NCBI GenBank assembly: GCA_037043455.1
Contig: JAWPHD010003277.1
Coordinates: 124,001 to 188,000 of the forward strand
Direction: 5' to 3'
Source of the DNA: Cyrtodaria siliqua
Taxonomy: Eukaryota; Mollusca; Bivalvia; Adapedonta; Hiatellidae
Length of the DNA: 64,000 bases
The notes beneath the pieces were generated by a model. It ran no database searches. It was not told the origin of the DNA and saw only the letters and a list, made by a program, of their open reading frames with translations. The translations under genes were made by a program, and so were the position numbers. This document shows positions 38,880-50,399 of this stretch, piece after piece. Numbering within the stretch: the stretch's first letter is position 1; the number at the start of each line of letters is the position of its first letter.

Positions 38880-39206
38880 GCTGGCGTGGCGCAGTCGGTA
38901 GCGTGGCACATTTGTAACTGGAGGCCCCGGGTTCAATCCTCCGTGATGCCACTGAGTTTCGTCGGTGTGTTCTTGGGCAAGACACTTTCCCTTAGCCTCG
39001 TCCGTCGGATGGGGACGTAAACCGGGCGGTCCCGTGTATCGGTCTATCCTTCGAGCACGTTAGAAAAAACCATAGGAATCTATTCGATAATAAGAGTAGG
39101 GCACGGTTCCCGGATTCCTATGTATCCTTCCCCTCTCTCTGGGGCGGCTCTATATAACCTATACTGTGTTGATGAACCGTTAAACAACATTCAATTCATT
39201 CACTCG
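38880..39206 (+). repeat. tRNA-derived SINE, intact-looking copy
   Basis: Head with A-box 'tggcgcagtcggtagcg' and B-box 'gggttcaatcc', a tRNA-like fold of about 72 nt, then the body 'ttcttgggcaagacacttt', 'cctcgtccgtcggatgggga', and a tail of 'attcaattcattcac'. Older relative at 26195-26425. The minisatellite that follows starts directly at its 3' end. Confidence 0.85.
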
Positions 39207-41125
39207 TAGCCAACTGCAGCGTGAATTATATCACCCGTAGTCAATGTACCTTGTATTATTTCACCGCATTCAACTGTAGCTTGTATTATATCACCCGTAG
39301 CCAACTGTAGCTTGAATTATGTCACCGTAGTCAACTGTAGCTTGTATTATATCACCCGTAGACAACAGTAGCTGAATTATGTCACCCGTAGTCAACTGTA
39401 GCTGAATAATGTCACCCGTAGTCAACTGTAGCGTGACTTATATCACCCGTAGTCAACTGTAGCTTAAATTATACCACCCGTAGTCAACGTTTGCTTGTAT
39501 TATTTCACCGTAGTCAACTGTAGCTTGAATTATGTCACCCGCATTCAACTGTAGCTTGTATTATATCACCCGTAGTCAACTGTAGCTGAATTATGTCACC
39601 CGTAGTCAACTGTAGCTGAATTATGTCACCCGTAGTCAACTGTAGCGTGACTTATATCACCCGTAGTCAACTGTAGCTTAAATTATACCACCCGTAGTCA
39701 ACTTTTGCTTGTATTATTTCACCGTAGTCAACTGTAGCTTGAATTATGTCACCCGCATTCAACTGTAGCTTGTATTATATCACCCGTAGTCAACTGTAGC
39801 TGAATTATGTCACCCGTAGTCAACTGTAGCTGAATTATGTCACCCGTAGTCAACTGTAGCTGAATAATGTCACCCGTAGTCAACTGTAGCGTGACTTATA
39901 TCACCCGTAGTCAACTGTAGCTTAAATTATACCACCCGTAGTCAACTTTTGCTTGTATTATTTCACCGTAGTCAACTGTAGCTTGAATTATGTCACCCGT
40001 AGTCAACTGTAGCGTGACTTATATCACCCGTAGTCAACTGTAGCTTAAATTATACCACCCGTAGTCAACTTTTGCTTGTATTATATCACCAGTAGCCAAC
40101 TATAGCTGAATTATGTCACCCGTAGTCAAATGTAGCGTGAATTATATCACCCGTAGTCAACTCTAGCATGAATTGTATCACCCGTAGACAACTGTAGCTG
40201 AATTATTTCAGAGTAGTCAACTGTAGGTGAATAATATCACCGCAGTCAACTGTAGCTCGAGTTATATCACCGGTAGTCAACTGTAGCATGAATTATGTCA
40301 CCCGTAGTCAACTGTAGCTGAATTATGTCAGCCGTAGTCACTGTAGCATGAATTGCATCACCCGTAGACAACTATAGCTGAAATATATCAGGGTGAATAA
40401 TATCACCGTAGTCAACTGTAGCTCGAGTTATATCACCCGTAGTCAAATGTAGCTTGAATTATGCTACCCGTAGTCAACTATATCTGAATTATGTCAGGGT
40501 AGTCAACTATAGCTGAATAATAGCACCGTAGTCAACTGTAGCTCGAGTTATATCTCCCGTAGTCAACTGTAGCATGAATTATGCCACCGTAGTCAACTAT
40601 AGCTGAATAATATCACCGTAGTCAACTGTAGCTCGAGTTATACCACCCGTAGTCAACTGTAGCATGAATTATGTCACCCGTAGTCAACTGTAGCATGAAT
40701 TATGCCACCGTAGTCAACTGTAGTTTGACTTATATCACCCGTAGTCAACTGTAGCGTAAATTATGCCACCGTAGTCAACTGTAGCGTTAATTATGTCACC
40801 GTAGTCAACTGTAGTTTGACTTATATCACCTGTAGTCAACTGTAGCGTAAATTATGCCACCGTAGTCAACTGTAGCGTGAATTATATCACCCGTAGTCAA
40901 CTGTAGTTTGACTTATATCACCCGAAGTCAACTGTAGCGTGAATTATGCCACCGTAGTCAACTGTAGTTTGACTTATATCACCCGTAGTCAACTGTAGCG
41001 TGAATTATGCCACCGTAGTCAACTGTAGCGTGAATTATGCCACCGTAATCAACTGTAGCTTGTATTATATCACCCGTAGTCAACTGTAGCTTGTATTATA
41101 TCACCCGTAGTCAACTGCAGCTTGA
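39205..41125. repeat. About 31-bp minisatellite, over 60 copies, with higher-order structure
   Basis: Unit 'cccgtagtcaactgtagctt' plus 'gaattatatca'. Variants (missing C in 'caccgtag', 'gctgaatt', 'gcgtgactt', 'ttttgcttgtatt') recur in a fixed order with a period of about 180-240 bp between 39480 and 40080, showing block amplification. From 40180 the array is more irregular, then regular again at 40690-41110. Confidence 0.95.
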
Positions 41126-41610
41126 ACTTATATAACTCATTGGCAAAGTATTTTTTGTTTATGGCTAGTGGTATATAACATGCTACTTCTCTCGGAAAAC
41201 AATTAATTACTTCTGTCTTTTGTATACTGATATGTATATATACTAACATGAATATAATTAAGTACTAAACCCTCACATTTATTATATTGACACCTACTGT
41301 GGGACATTCTATTGTACAAATAATATACAACGAATATAATATTTTGTTTTTTATTTATTTCGTATTTTTGTACAATGTTTAGTTTGCTTGTTTACAAGGC
41401 GTGACAGAATACACGAACAAACGCTGTAAACACTGTTCTATATTAATAATTTCGATATTACACACCCTGCATTTCATTGATTTATCACTTTCTGAAATAT
41501 AGATTTAACCAAATGGAATAATAGATGAGTGGTGGTCTCTAAAATATTAAGTGTTTAATATCAAGGGGAGGGATCATCATTAGACATTCCAACAGGCAAT
41601 GCAGAATGAA
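41126..41610. other. Intergenic DNA between arrays
   Basis: AT-rich; nothing recognised. Confidence 0.4.
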
Positions 41611-41611
41611 T

Positions 41612-42300
41612 GAATGAATGAATGATATGAAGGAAGGAAGGAAGGAAGGAAGGAAGGAAGGAAGGAAGGAAGGAAGGAAGGAAGGAAGGAAGGAAGGAAG
41701 GAAGGAAGGAAGGAAGGAAGGAAGGAAGGAAGGAAGGAAGGAAGGAAGGAAGGAAGGAAGGAAGGAAGGAAGGAAGGAAGGAAGGAAGGAAGGAAGGAAG
41801 GAAGGAAGGAAGGAAGGAAGGAAGGAAGGAAGGAAGGAGGGAGGGAGGGAGGGAGGGAGGGAGGGAGGGAGGGAGGGAGGAGGAAGGAAGGAAGGAAGGA
41901 AGGAAGGAAGGAAGGAAGGAAGGAAGGAAGGAAGGAAGGAAGGAAGGAAGGAAGGAAGGAAGGAAGGAAGGAAGGAAGGAAGGAAGGAAGGAAGGAAGGA
42001 AGGAAGGAAGGAAGGAAGGAAGGAAGAAGGAAGGAAGGAAGGAAGGAAGGAAGGAAGGAAGGAAGGAAGGAAGGAAGGAAGGAAGGAAGGAAGGAAGGAA
42101 GGAGGGAAGGAAGGAGGAAGGAAGGAAGGAAGGAAGGAAGGAAGGAAGGAAGGAAGGAAGGAAGGAAGGAAGGAAGGAAGGAGGAAGGAAGGAAGGAAGG
42201 AAGGAAGGAAGGAAGGAAGGAAGGAAGGGAGGGATGGACGAACAAACGGACGAACGAACGAACGAACCAGAGAGAGCGAGCGAACGAACGAACGACGGAA
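41612..42300. repeat. GGAA/GAAG tetranucleotide array, about 600 bp
   Basis: Pure 'gaag' repeats with a 'gagg' block at about 41836-41880 and single-base phase slips (near 42026, 42110-42118, 42181). It ends in 'gaac' and 'gaat' units to 42300. Flanking 'gaatgaatgaat' at 41605-41622 seeds the start. Long KEGR/LPSF frames are repeat artefacts. Confidence 0.97.
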
Positions 42301-43140
42301 TGAATTAACGATTAATGGATTAATGGTAATATTGACTGGTGATGATTAAATAAATACTTGGTAAGGTCATTTAGTTCCGATATAGACGCGTGACCTTTCA
42401 ATTGTGTGAATATTAAATTGAAAAGTCTCTGAATCGAAAACATTCTAGCAATACACTGTGCTTTTTTTTTTTTTGAAAAGTGTAAAATAAATGTTCGTCT
42501 ATCAAACGAATATTACGTGTATATAGCTGACACAGAAAAACATGCATTTGTTGTTGTTATTCTTGTCAAAATAAAATGATAAAATTTCAATTACTGTAAA
42601 CAATTACTTAATTAACGTAATAGGTCTAAACTATCAGCAAAATGGTCGTTTTAGTTTGGCTTTAAGATATTTTTTTAATTTCAACATGTTTACAACATAT
42701 AAATAATACCGTGCATAGTTAATAGGATTTTAACGAAATAATAAATCTTATAGAGTTCCTCTTCTCTCAGTTTGAATTTAAATTGGTTCAATAAACTAGT
42801 GTTTGTTCCTAATAATTGGAATAGTAATGCATCTGGCATAAATATTACGTTGGTTCCAACATCAAAGGGCCTGGAGGCGATTTGACCTTCAAAAATGACC
42901 CATAATCATGTGTCGACACTCACAATTCTTTCAGGTCGCCACTCATCGATATAACAAAAAGGGTGTTGTTTGTTTTATAATTTTCAGATTTTAATAACAT
43001 GCAATAGTCACGTTTAAGGGCAATGTAACAGTGACCACATTTTTTTTCTCTCCAAATTTTAAATTTCAAAAATAGAATTTGTAAAGACTTAAATGTCTAC
43101 CAGTTTCGCATGTATCTCTCACACACCATGTAAATGCAAC
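42301..43140. other. Intergenic DNA, nothing recognised
   Basis: AT-rich with no exon or repeat boundary. Confidence 0.4.
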
Positions 43141-43144
43141 AGCA

Positions 43145-45010
43145 GTTGTTAGCTCTATTGACCGAAGGCCAGCAGAGCTTATGGGATGGCGAGTGTTGTT
43201 CGTCGTCCGTCGTTCGTCCGTCGTCCGTCCGTTAACTTTTGCCTCGTTAACACGATAGGGCCTTCAGTTTTCATCTGATATTTTTCAAACTTTACCAAAT
43301 AATTGATAACAATGAAAGCTCGGATTAGTTTAAAAACTAACCAGTTCGGACCAGTCATACTGGAGTTATGGCCCTTGATTTAGTTAAAATTGCTATATTA
43401 TGCCTCGTTAACACGATAGGGCCTTCATTTTTCATCCGACCTTTACCAACCCCTACCAGATTGTTTATATCAATGAAAACTCAGACGAGTTAGAAAACCA
43501 GAGAGATCGGAGCATTTACACTGAAGTTATGGCCCTTGATTTTCTGAAATATGCTATAATTTGGCTTCGTTAACACGATAGGGCCTTCATTTATCGGATC
43601 CTTTTCAAACTTTACCAGATTGTTGATATCAATAAAGGCTCAGCAGCCTGATCGGACCAGCAACACCAGAGTTATGGTCCTTGATTTAGTTAAAAATGCT
43701 GTATTTTGCCGCGTTAAGACGATAGGGCGTTCAGTTTTCATTAATATTTACTAATCTTTACCAGAGTGTTATTATCAACGAAAGCTTGGACAAGTTTGAA
43801 AACCAAAAAAATCGGATTATAACACCGGAGTTATGGGCCTTGATTGGTTAAAGTTGCTATAATTTGCCTCGTTAACACGATAGGGCCTTCATTTTTCATC
43901 CGATATTTTTCAAACTTTTATCAATGAAAGTACTGGCTAGTTAGAAAACTAGCCAGTTCGGACCTCTACCAGATTGTTTATATCAATGAAAACTCAGACG
44001 ATTTTGAAAACCAAACAATCGGATTAGTAACAACGGAGTTATGGCCCTTGAATTAGTTAAATTGCTATTTTACACCGGAGTAATTGCCCTTGATTTTTCT
44101 GAAATATGCTATAATTTGGCATCGTTAACAAGACAGGGCCTTCATTTTTAATTGGATCTTTTTCAAACGTTACCAGATTGTTTATATAAATAATAGGTGG
44201 TCAGTTGGGTTTGAAAACCAACCTGATCGGACCTGTAACGCCAGAGTTATGGCTCTTGAATTAGTTAAATTTTTTGTATTTTTCCGCGGTAAGACGATAG
44301 GGCCTTCATTGTTTATTCAGTCTTTACCACTCTTTACCAGAATGTTATTTATTATCAATGAAAACTTGAACAAGATTCAAAACCAAACATATCGGATTAG
44401 TAACTACGGAGATATGAATTGAATTATTTAGTTAACAAATGCTGTATTTTGCCTCGTTAAGACGATGGGGCCTTCATTTGGCCGGATTTCAACGAAACTT
44501 TACAGGGATGATCAGTACTTAGCTTAGTTATACATATCGTTATCGTGTTAGGTTGAATGATTTTGGCATAGTTATGACCCTTTTACGGCTTTAATACACA
44601 AACGTTGTCTGGACTACTTTTCATGAACCCCTGGCGGAATTTTAACGAAAAATGTTAGGGCTGATCAGTACCGCCCTAGTTGTGTATATAGTCGCCGTTT
44701 CCCGTTTGAATGATTTTTGGCGGAGTTATGGCCCTTAAAAGGATTTATTACAAACACTTTGTCTGGACTTGAACTCCTGAACCCCTGGCCGAATTTCAAC
44801 GAAACTTGGCAAGGATGATCAGTATCAAGCCTATTTGTGCATATCACTGCCGTGTTCCGGTTGAATGATTTATGGCAGGGTTATGACCATATACGAGTTT
44901 TAATATACAAGCTGTGTCCAGATTAGTATCTTCTGAACTCCTAGCCAGATTTCAACGAGTTTTGGCGGAGCTGATAAGTGCCACGCCTAGTTGCACATGC
45001 CATCATCGTG
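43145..45010. repeat. About 160-bp tandem repeat, 8 or more diverged copies
   Basis: Each unit has 'cacgatagggccttcattt', then 'caaactttaccagattgtt', 'tatcaatgaaa', 'accagt' and 'gagttatggcccttgattt'. Starts lie near 43250, 43410, 43572, 43722, 43874, 44127, 44290 and 44460; after that the units are more diverged to 45010. One interval (43874-44127) is about 250 bp and contains a rearranged unit. It opens with a 'cgtcgtccgtc' run at 43200. Confidence 0.9.
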
Positions 45011-45930
45011 TTACAGTTGCATTTTATTAAGACAACCCTTGATATCAGAGCCATTTTTGCCAGACACTCTACTTGGGTATCTTGTTCAATAGTCAGTTCC
45101 ATTCACTTAAATAAGGCATCCATTTTATTAAGGATATAATATTTGTAATTCACTTCATTCTCCTCATACGACAACAGCACCACCATTATTATTTTGCATT
45201 GTTTTCTAACGAGATTTTTTATGACCGACTGATAACATTTGAGCATTCATGAACATCATTATCAGATGAATCATTCAATTGTGTACTTGTGTATGGAGTT
45301 TTCGGCGAAGTTAGGGCGGGTTCCAACATGTCCAACATAAATAACTATCGTGTTTTATGTGTTCTTTTATGTTTTTCAAATATCAAGTGTGTCCGTATCC
45401 ATCCGTACTATGTACACCCATAAAGCATCCATAAAACGTTTCAAATTCGCAATACTTCAAACTTTACTTAGAAGCCTAAATACAGTAAAAACCATACTGT
45501 CTGTGTTGATAAAGTAAAAGGTGCTATATAATTGTATAAAATCCTTTTTAGCATTATTTTTATCTTTATACAGTATTCTTGTAACATATATCATCATATA
45601 ATTTAATTAACCAATACCACATTGCTTTTAACGAGATACTACGCCTTTCGCTTAAACCCCAGCTTTCGTTAGGTAAGGCACCCGATTACATGCCTAGTCA
45701 TCCTTAGATCACTCAGGAGGGGTATGATCTGGCAGAAAAAAATATCTCTCAGGATCAGACGCCGGGTTTTACAGTAAGTCATTAAAAGTCGTTTATCTCT
45801 GCAATATCCAATGAAAACCATTAAAGTATTATATAAACTCGCCATAACACTATGTTCCGTAGTCATATTGGAAATAGCTGCGTCATGTTAAATTCTTCTT
45901 AAAAGTGTCAGTCACACAAAAACGAATGAA
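45011..45930. other. Intergenic DNA, nothing recognised
   Basis: No gene or repeat identified. Confidence 0.4.
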
Positions 45931-45938
45931 CATTTGTC

Positions 45939-46418
45939 TGTGATCGGCAGAATAGCTCGCCGCCTATGAGTGTATAGTCGTCTGTGATCGGCAGAATAGC
46001 TCGCCGCCTATGAGTGTATAGTCGTCTGTGATCGGCAGAATAGCTCGCCGCCTATGAGTGTATAGTCGTCTGTGATCGGCAGAATAGCTCGCCGCCTATG
46101 AGTGTATAGTCGTCTGTGATCGGCAGAATAGCTCGCCGCCTATTAGTGTATAGTCGTCTGTGATCGGCAGAATAGCTCGCCGCCTATGAGTGTATAGTCG
46201 TCTGTGATCGGCAGAATAGCTCGCCGCCTATGAGTGTATAGTCGTCTGTGATCGGCAGAATAGCTCACCGCCTATGAGTGTATAGTCGTCTGTGATCGGC
46301 AGAATAGCTCGCCGCCTATGAGTGTATAGTCGTCTGTGATCGGCAGAATAGCTCGCCGCCTATGAGTGTATAGTCGTCTGTGATCGGCAGAATAGCTCGC
46401 CGCCTATGAGTGTATAGT
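45939..46418. repeat. 44-bp minisatellite, 11 copies, almost perfect
   Basis: Unit 'gtctgtgatcggcagaatag' plus 'ctcgccgcctatgagtgtat' plus 'agtc'. Only two substitutions are visible ('cctattag' once, 'ctcaccg' once). GC content is well above the surroundings, and the high identity points to recent amplification. Confidence 0.95.
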
Positions 46419-46419
46419 C

Positions 46420-47055
46420 TAATTATTTTTAAAGCAACAGAGGAGACTTATATAAGGAGTCTCTTACACATTTGGCAAAAAATAACTGTAGTTGAAAATA
46501 ACAAATGTCGAACTTTAGAACAGGAATTTAAACTCAACTAGCTAAGCTGCCTATTTGTTTATATTAAATATGCTTTAACATTTTATATACTAGTTTTTAT
46601 TTTTTTACCAATGGTATTAATATAAAACCATAATAGGCATTTAATGATGCGTTTTAATCTCATTTGAGTTTAAATATATTTGTGTATAAATTATTAGCAA
46701 GGTTATCAAAATGTGGTAATTTTTCATCAGCATTTATTTCGTGTCGTTTTCTCTTCTGTAAATGTTTGTAGAAAAAACAACTAAATTTCCTTCCAAACCT
46801 AATTCAGGTAAATTTACACATTGCTATATAAATATTATTTCTTCATCCCCGCCCCCTTTCCACACCTGCCCCCACTACCCATCGAAACGTTTACCATGTT
46901 GTGCTCGTCCGAAACTGTTACAGGTCATATAGTATTGTAACTATTAAGCTCAGCGACAAGATTATTTACGATAGCAAAACCACTTTGAAGTGTCATCATA
47001 TATTGATGTGAAGTGTTTATCGTATTTTTTTTTATTATGTAATTTCCGTTCAAGT
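46420..47055. other. Intergenic AT-rich DNA
   Basis: Nothing recognised. Confidence 0.4.
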
Positions 47056-47059
47056 GTCT

Positions 47060-47620
47060 ATTGTATTTTATTCAATTACGTTTTGTTGAGCATTGCACTT
47101 TAAAGTGGTACGTTACCCGACTGGTTCGATAAGACTTCATACAGAAAAAGAAATATAAAAAGATTGGACAGGGAAAGTAGCATTCAAGGAGGACAGTCAA
47201 CCACAAAACACAGAAACAAACACGCAAACAGACAAACAAGAAGGCAAAAGCAATAATAAATGCAAACGACATCACAAACACAAAAGGGTTGACAATAGGG
47301 CTACCGCCTTGGAACTGTCAGTGGCAAAGTAGGCCACTGGGGGCAAAGCAGCATCAATAGGCAATATAAGTAAAACACAAATATGCTCGTGTAAATATAA
47401 TACAAAAAAAACAATAGCCTAGAAAGCCACAATGAAGGTACTCAATGACTTGGCAGAAGCCAGAGCAGTAAGAGAATAAACCATTAAGGGCACGACAAGA
47501 AAGATCATAGACAAACATCAAACGCCACCCAATGGGCTTTAGGTAGGCGTCATCATAGGGTCCACAGCCTGTCCGGTCATCGTACAATTTAAGAGGAAAG
47601 CATAGTGGCGAACTGTAAAA
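47060..47620 (-). repeat. Retroelement 3'-end family, copy
   Basis: Shares with 52010-52570 'acagtcaaccacaaaacaca', 'agggctaccgccttggaac', 'gaaggtactcaatgacttgg' and 'gggtccacagcctgtcc'. The coding part is cut short. The middle segment with 'gcaccaaacctcac' is missing. Confidence 0.8.
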
Positions 47621-48119
47621 GCGTCCACCACCAACACTTGTATGCTTGTCTGACATAAGCGATTTCTTCTTAAGACTACATACTGAACACTTCTCAAAAT
47701 GCCGTATTTTTTGTTTACCTTTTATACTTGTATACTTGTATACTTGTCTGACTTCTGTGGCTATATGACTATTTTCGTATATTCTTTGGTAACAATCTTT
47801 CCGCGGGTTTACTCCCTGGCGGAGGCATGTCAATATAACATCATGTGTTAACAGGAGATAAAACACCATTTCATTTCATTACAATCCGTACCAAGGGAGT
47901 GCGTTTTTCAGTGTTCAAACAAATCAGTGTTCAAACAAATCATAAAATGATTACTTTTCACATCATTGGACTAGAACAAACATGTTTACTCATTTCAGCT
48001 AACAAATACGTAGTGTATCTCATTGTATTACTCTCGGTTGATCAAGGTTAATCAAGGTTAATCGATGTTAAACTAAAGCATGACTTCGACTATTCAACGT
48101 TAAGATAAACCATGACTTT

Positions 48120-48176
48120 GACTAATCAAGATAAAGATAAATTGACATGTAAACTGTCAAATATTTTCAGACTGAG
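48120..48176 (+). promoter_or_regulatory. Splice acceptor before the dynein light chain ORF
   Basis: 'aaatattttcag' ends at 48170, six bases before the ATG. It suggests an upstream untranslated or short coding exon joined here. I could not locate that exon. Confidence 0.5.
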
Positions 48177-48842
48177 ATGATGGCGGCGAGGAAACAATCA
48201 ATGGTTCCCAGTGAAGGACGACGAAAGTCAGTTTATCCACGAAAAGCATCTGTTGACGGAAAACAGGCTGCCGGCAATGAAGTTCCCGTGAGCATGGGAC
48301 GACGAAAGTCGATTTATCAACCGGGTACTAGCCTTGAAGTTCCCGTGGGTATGGGCCGTCGGCCTTCAAATGATGGTCGACGTATGTCAATTATGGACAT
48401 CCACAGGAAGCAATCAATGGCTGATTCACTCACAGGCCGGTCAGGGGTTCTTCAATCTGCAGACAAACTCAGAGGCAATGTCCGATATGAAAACACGTAC
48501 AAATTGGAACCAGATGAACCGTTCTCTATCTACAAAGCCAAATGCATAGCAGAAGACACACTTAAGGAACAGCTTGAGGGGAAAGAATATAACAAAGACG
48601 AATGTACTAGACTTTCAAAAACGTTGTCAGATTCTATTAAACAGCAAGTGAAATTACTGGGAAATGCTCGGTTCAAGGTAGTGACGCTTGTAGCTATTGG
48701 TCAAACACACGCGTCTCATCCGTCACTTTCGTTTACTAGCAGATGCATCTGGAACGATAAGACGGATAACTTTGCAGAAGCAAGTTTCAAAAGCAAGAGT
48801 TTGTTCGCGGTTGCGTTGGTTTATATTTTGTATACGGACTAA
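48177..48842 (+). CDS. Tctex1-domain dynein light chain (DYNLT family)
   Basis: A 221-residue protein. Residues about 104-220 form a Tctex1 domain, a dimeric light chain that binds dynein intermediate chain or cargo in cytoplasm or cilia. Diagnostic blocks: ENTYKLEPDEPF, CTRLSKTLSDSIKQQVK, RFKVVTLVAIGQ, SRCIWND, and the C-terminal FKSKSLFAVALVYILYTD. The family ends in 'SLFA...VY' in the same way. The first 100 residues are basic and repetitive, with GRRKSVY, GRRKSIY, RRPS, GRRMS and RKQS sites (some twice), and a doubled EVPV(S/G)MGRR segment. This layout resembles TCTEX1D1/DYNLT5-type proteins. The whole domain lies in one exon, so a retrocopy is possible; the upstream splice acceptor argues against a simple processed copy. 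Confidence 0.9.
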   Translation: MMAARKQSMVPSEGRRKSVYPRKASVDGKQAAGNEVPVSMGRRKSIYQPGTSLEVPVGMGRRPSNDGRRMSIMDIHRKQSMADSLTGRSGVLQSADKLRGNVRYENTYKLEPDEPFSIYKAKCIAEDTLKEQLEGKEYNKDECTRLSKTLSDSIKQQVKLLGNARFKVVTLVAIGQTHASHPSLSFTSRCIWNDKTDNFAEASFKSKSLFAVALVYILYTD

Positions 48843-48945
48843 TTGGGAATATTTTGTTTAAAAGACGTGTGTTTAGTGAGCCATATTTATTGTTGATTTT
48901 AAGTATTTGTTAATTAAAAGGATTTTTATATGGTACCTTGAACAA

Positions 48946-48951
48946 AATAAA
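48946..48951 (+). terminator. Poly(A) signal of the dynein light chain gene
   Basis: AATAAA about 100 nt past the stop codon; the only canonical hexamer close by. Confidence 0.6.
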
Positions 48952-48959
48952 TTGCTAAT

Positions 48960-49640
48960 TCCTGTATAAAGATTGTGTTTTTGTTTATAAACATGACTGC
49001 AAACTTTTTATCAAATGCATTTTACCCATTTACCTTATTTGAGAAAAAAAACATGTCTCCTTTTGTATTCCTGTATTTTACATTATCAGTGCAGAATATC
49101 GGATTATAACAGTGGCCAGTTTAGCGGATTTACCGTAAACAACGTCATATACAGGCCATAAAACTGCAGGGGCCAGTTTTGAGGTTCAACCATGAACAAT
49201 AAACATTACTTGAATATAGACTTTTGTCCCATTATTTTTCAAATATTCGAAATATTGCTTCTGTTTTGTTTTTGTTGAAATGCATTGGGTGAACTCTTAT
49301 GTGCTCTTACTTTCGTTTGCACTGACACTTTAACTAGCTTTCACTACATTAAACTGTTTAAAGAACAGCAAATGAACATGTTCTTTATGTAAGTCTCATC
49401 ATAATATACAGCATAGCATATACGGATTTCATAAAACGATAATAATGTACATGTGTTACTTCAGTCAGAGGTATCAACAGACTACGCTGTGCACAGGAGT
49501 GTGTTTATAAGTCAACACAGTCCTTAAGAGCATAATGAATAATGAGGTGATGCCAAGGATAACGTTTTTAAACGGCCAGTGACATATTTGATGTACAACG
49601 GTTGTACAGAACCACGCTTTAACAGTGGTGACGTCATGTT
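48960..49640. other. Intergenic DNA, nothing recognised
   Basis: No gene or repeat boundary seen. Confidence 0.4.
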
Positions 49641-49647
49641 AATTAAT

Positions 49648-50250
49648 TTATCACATAACGTCCCTTGTTAGCAGTGTCGAATACCCATTTAATATTCTAT
49701 TGTATGACACACGTGTAATACAACCTGGAACGATTTTGATTGGTTGAGTTAAAACTGTAACACTACGCAAGTTTATTAACTGAAACTATCTTATTTATTA
49801 TAAATTCACCCAGATTGAGTCATAAACGTATTATTTGTGACAGCTTATAAAAATAATGCACGTTATACAAAACATTGTTATTGGTTTGTTAAAATGTTGG
49901 CGTAAACTGCTATTTTGTAAAGAGGTAAAACATGAACTCTTTTATACGCAACGTTATGTGTGAGACGCGACGTTACGACGTCACATATTTTATGACGTTT
50001 TGGCGCTAAAGTGTGTCTGACGTCGTGGCTGTTCTATGTACATCTCAATTATTTTTTACTAATTTGCTTGCAGTGTTATGTGATAAAAAGGATCTTAAAC
50101 TCGTTCCCATTCCATATAAGATTTATGAAACTCGTTATGAATTATTTTTAATTTTAACTCGCCAAAAGGCTTGTTAAAATTAAAATAATTCATAACTCGT
50201 TTCATAAATCTTATATGAAATGGGAACTCGTTTAAGATCCTCTATGTATC
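49648..50250. repeat. Dispersed element copy 2 with terminal palindrome
   Basis: Starts with 'tttatcacataacgtccctt' and carries the inverse 'gttatgtgataaa' at 50074-50086, so an inner unit of about 435 bp has inverted ends. It is followed by the 150-bp palindrome 50090-50248. Shared with 36605-37157, and its first 60 bp also match the foldback arm at 35010-35060. Confidence 0.85.
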
Positions 50251-50399
50251 TCTGCTAACAATCTAGATAAAACACAGTCAATATAATATTATGCAAAAAC
50301 AAACAGTTAGTGAGTATTTATTAATTTAAAAACCGCACAAATTTAAGTGACGATGTAATGACTGCGGTCTTAAAATACTAGCTGACTGTTTATCACGAG

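Noticed and set aside
38880..38952. Possible functional tRNA gene
   Set aside because: A- and B-boxes are good, but the acceptor stem pairs poorly and the sequence continues into a SINE body and tail that recurs at 26.2 kb.
41580..42349. Long open frames of LPSF and KEGR repeats on both strands
   Set aside because: They are translations of the tetranucleotide array; no stop occurs because the repeat lacks one. There is no start context, domain or non-repeat coding portion.
45939..46418. CRISPR-like regular repeat
   Set aside because: The 44-bp units are directly contiguous with no unique spacers and lie in an animal genome.
47354..47869. 171-codon minus-strand frame
   Set aside because: Its lower half overlaps the retroelement 3'-end copy but in a different frame from the conserved coding end, so it is not the real product.
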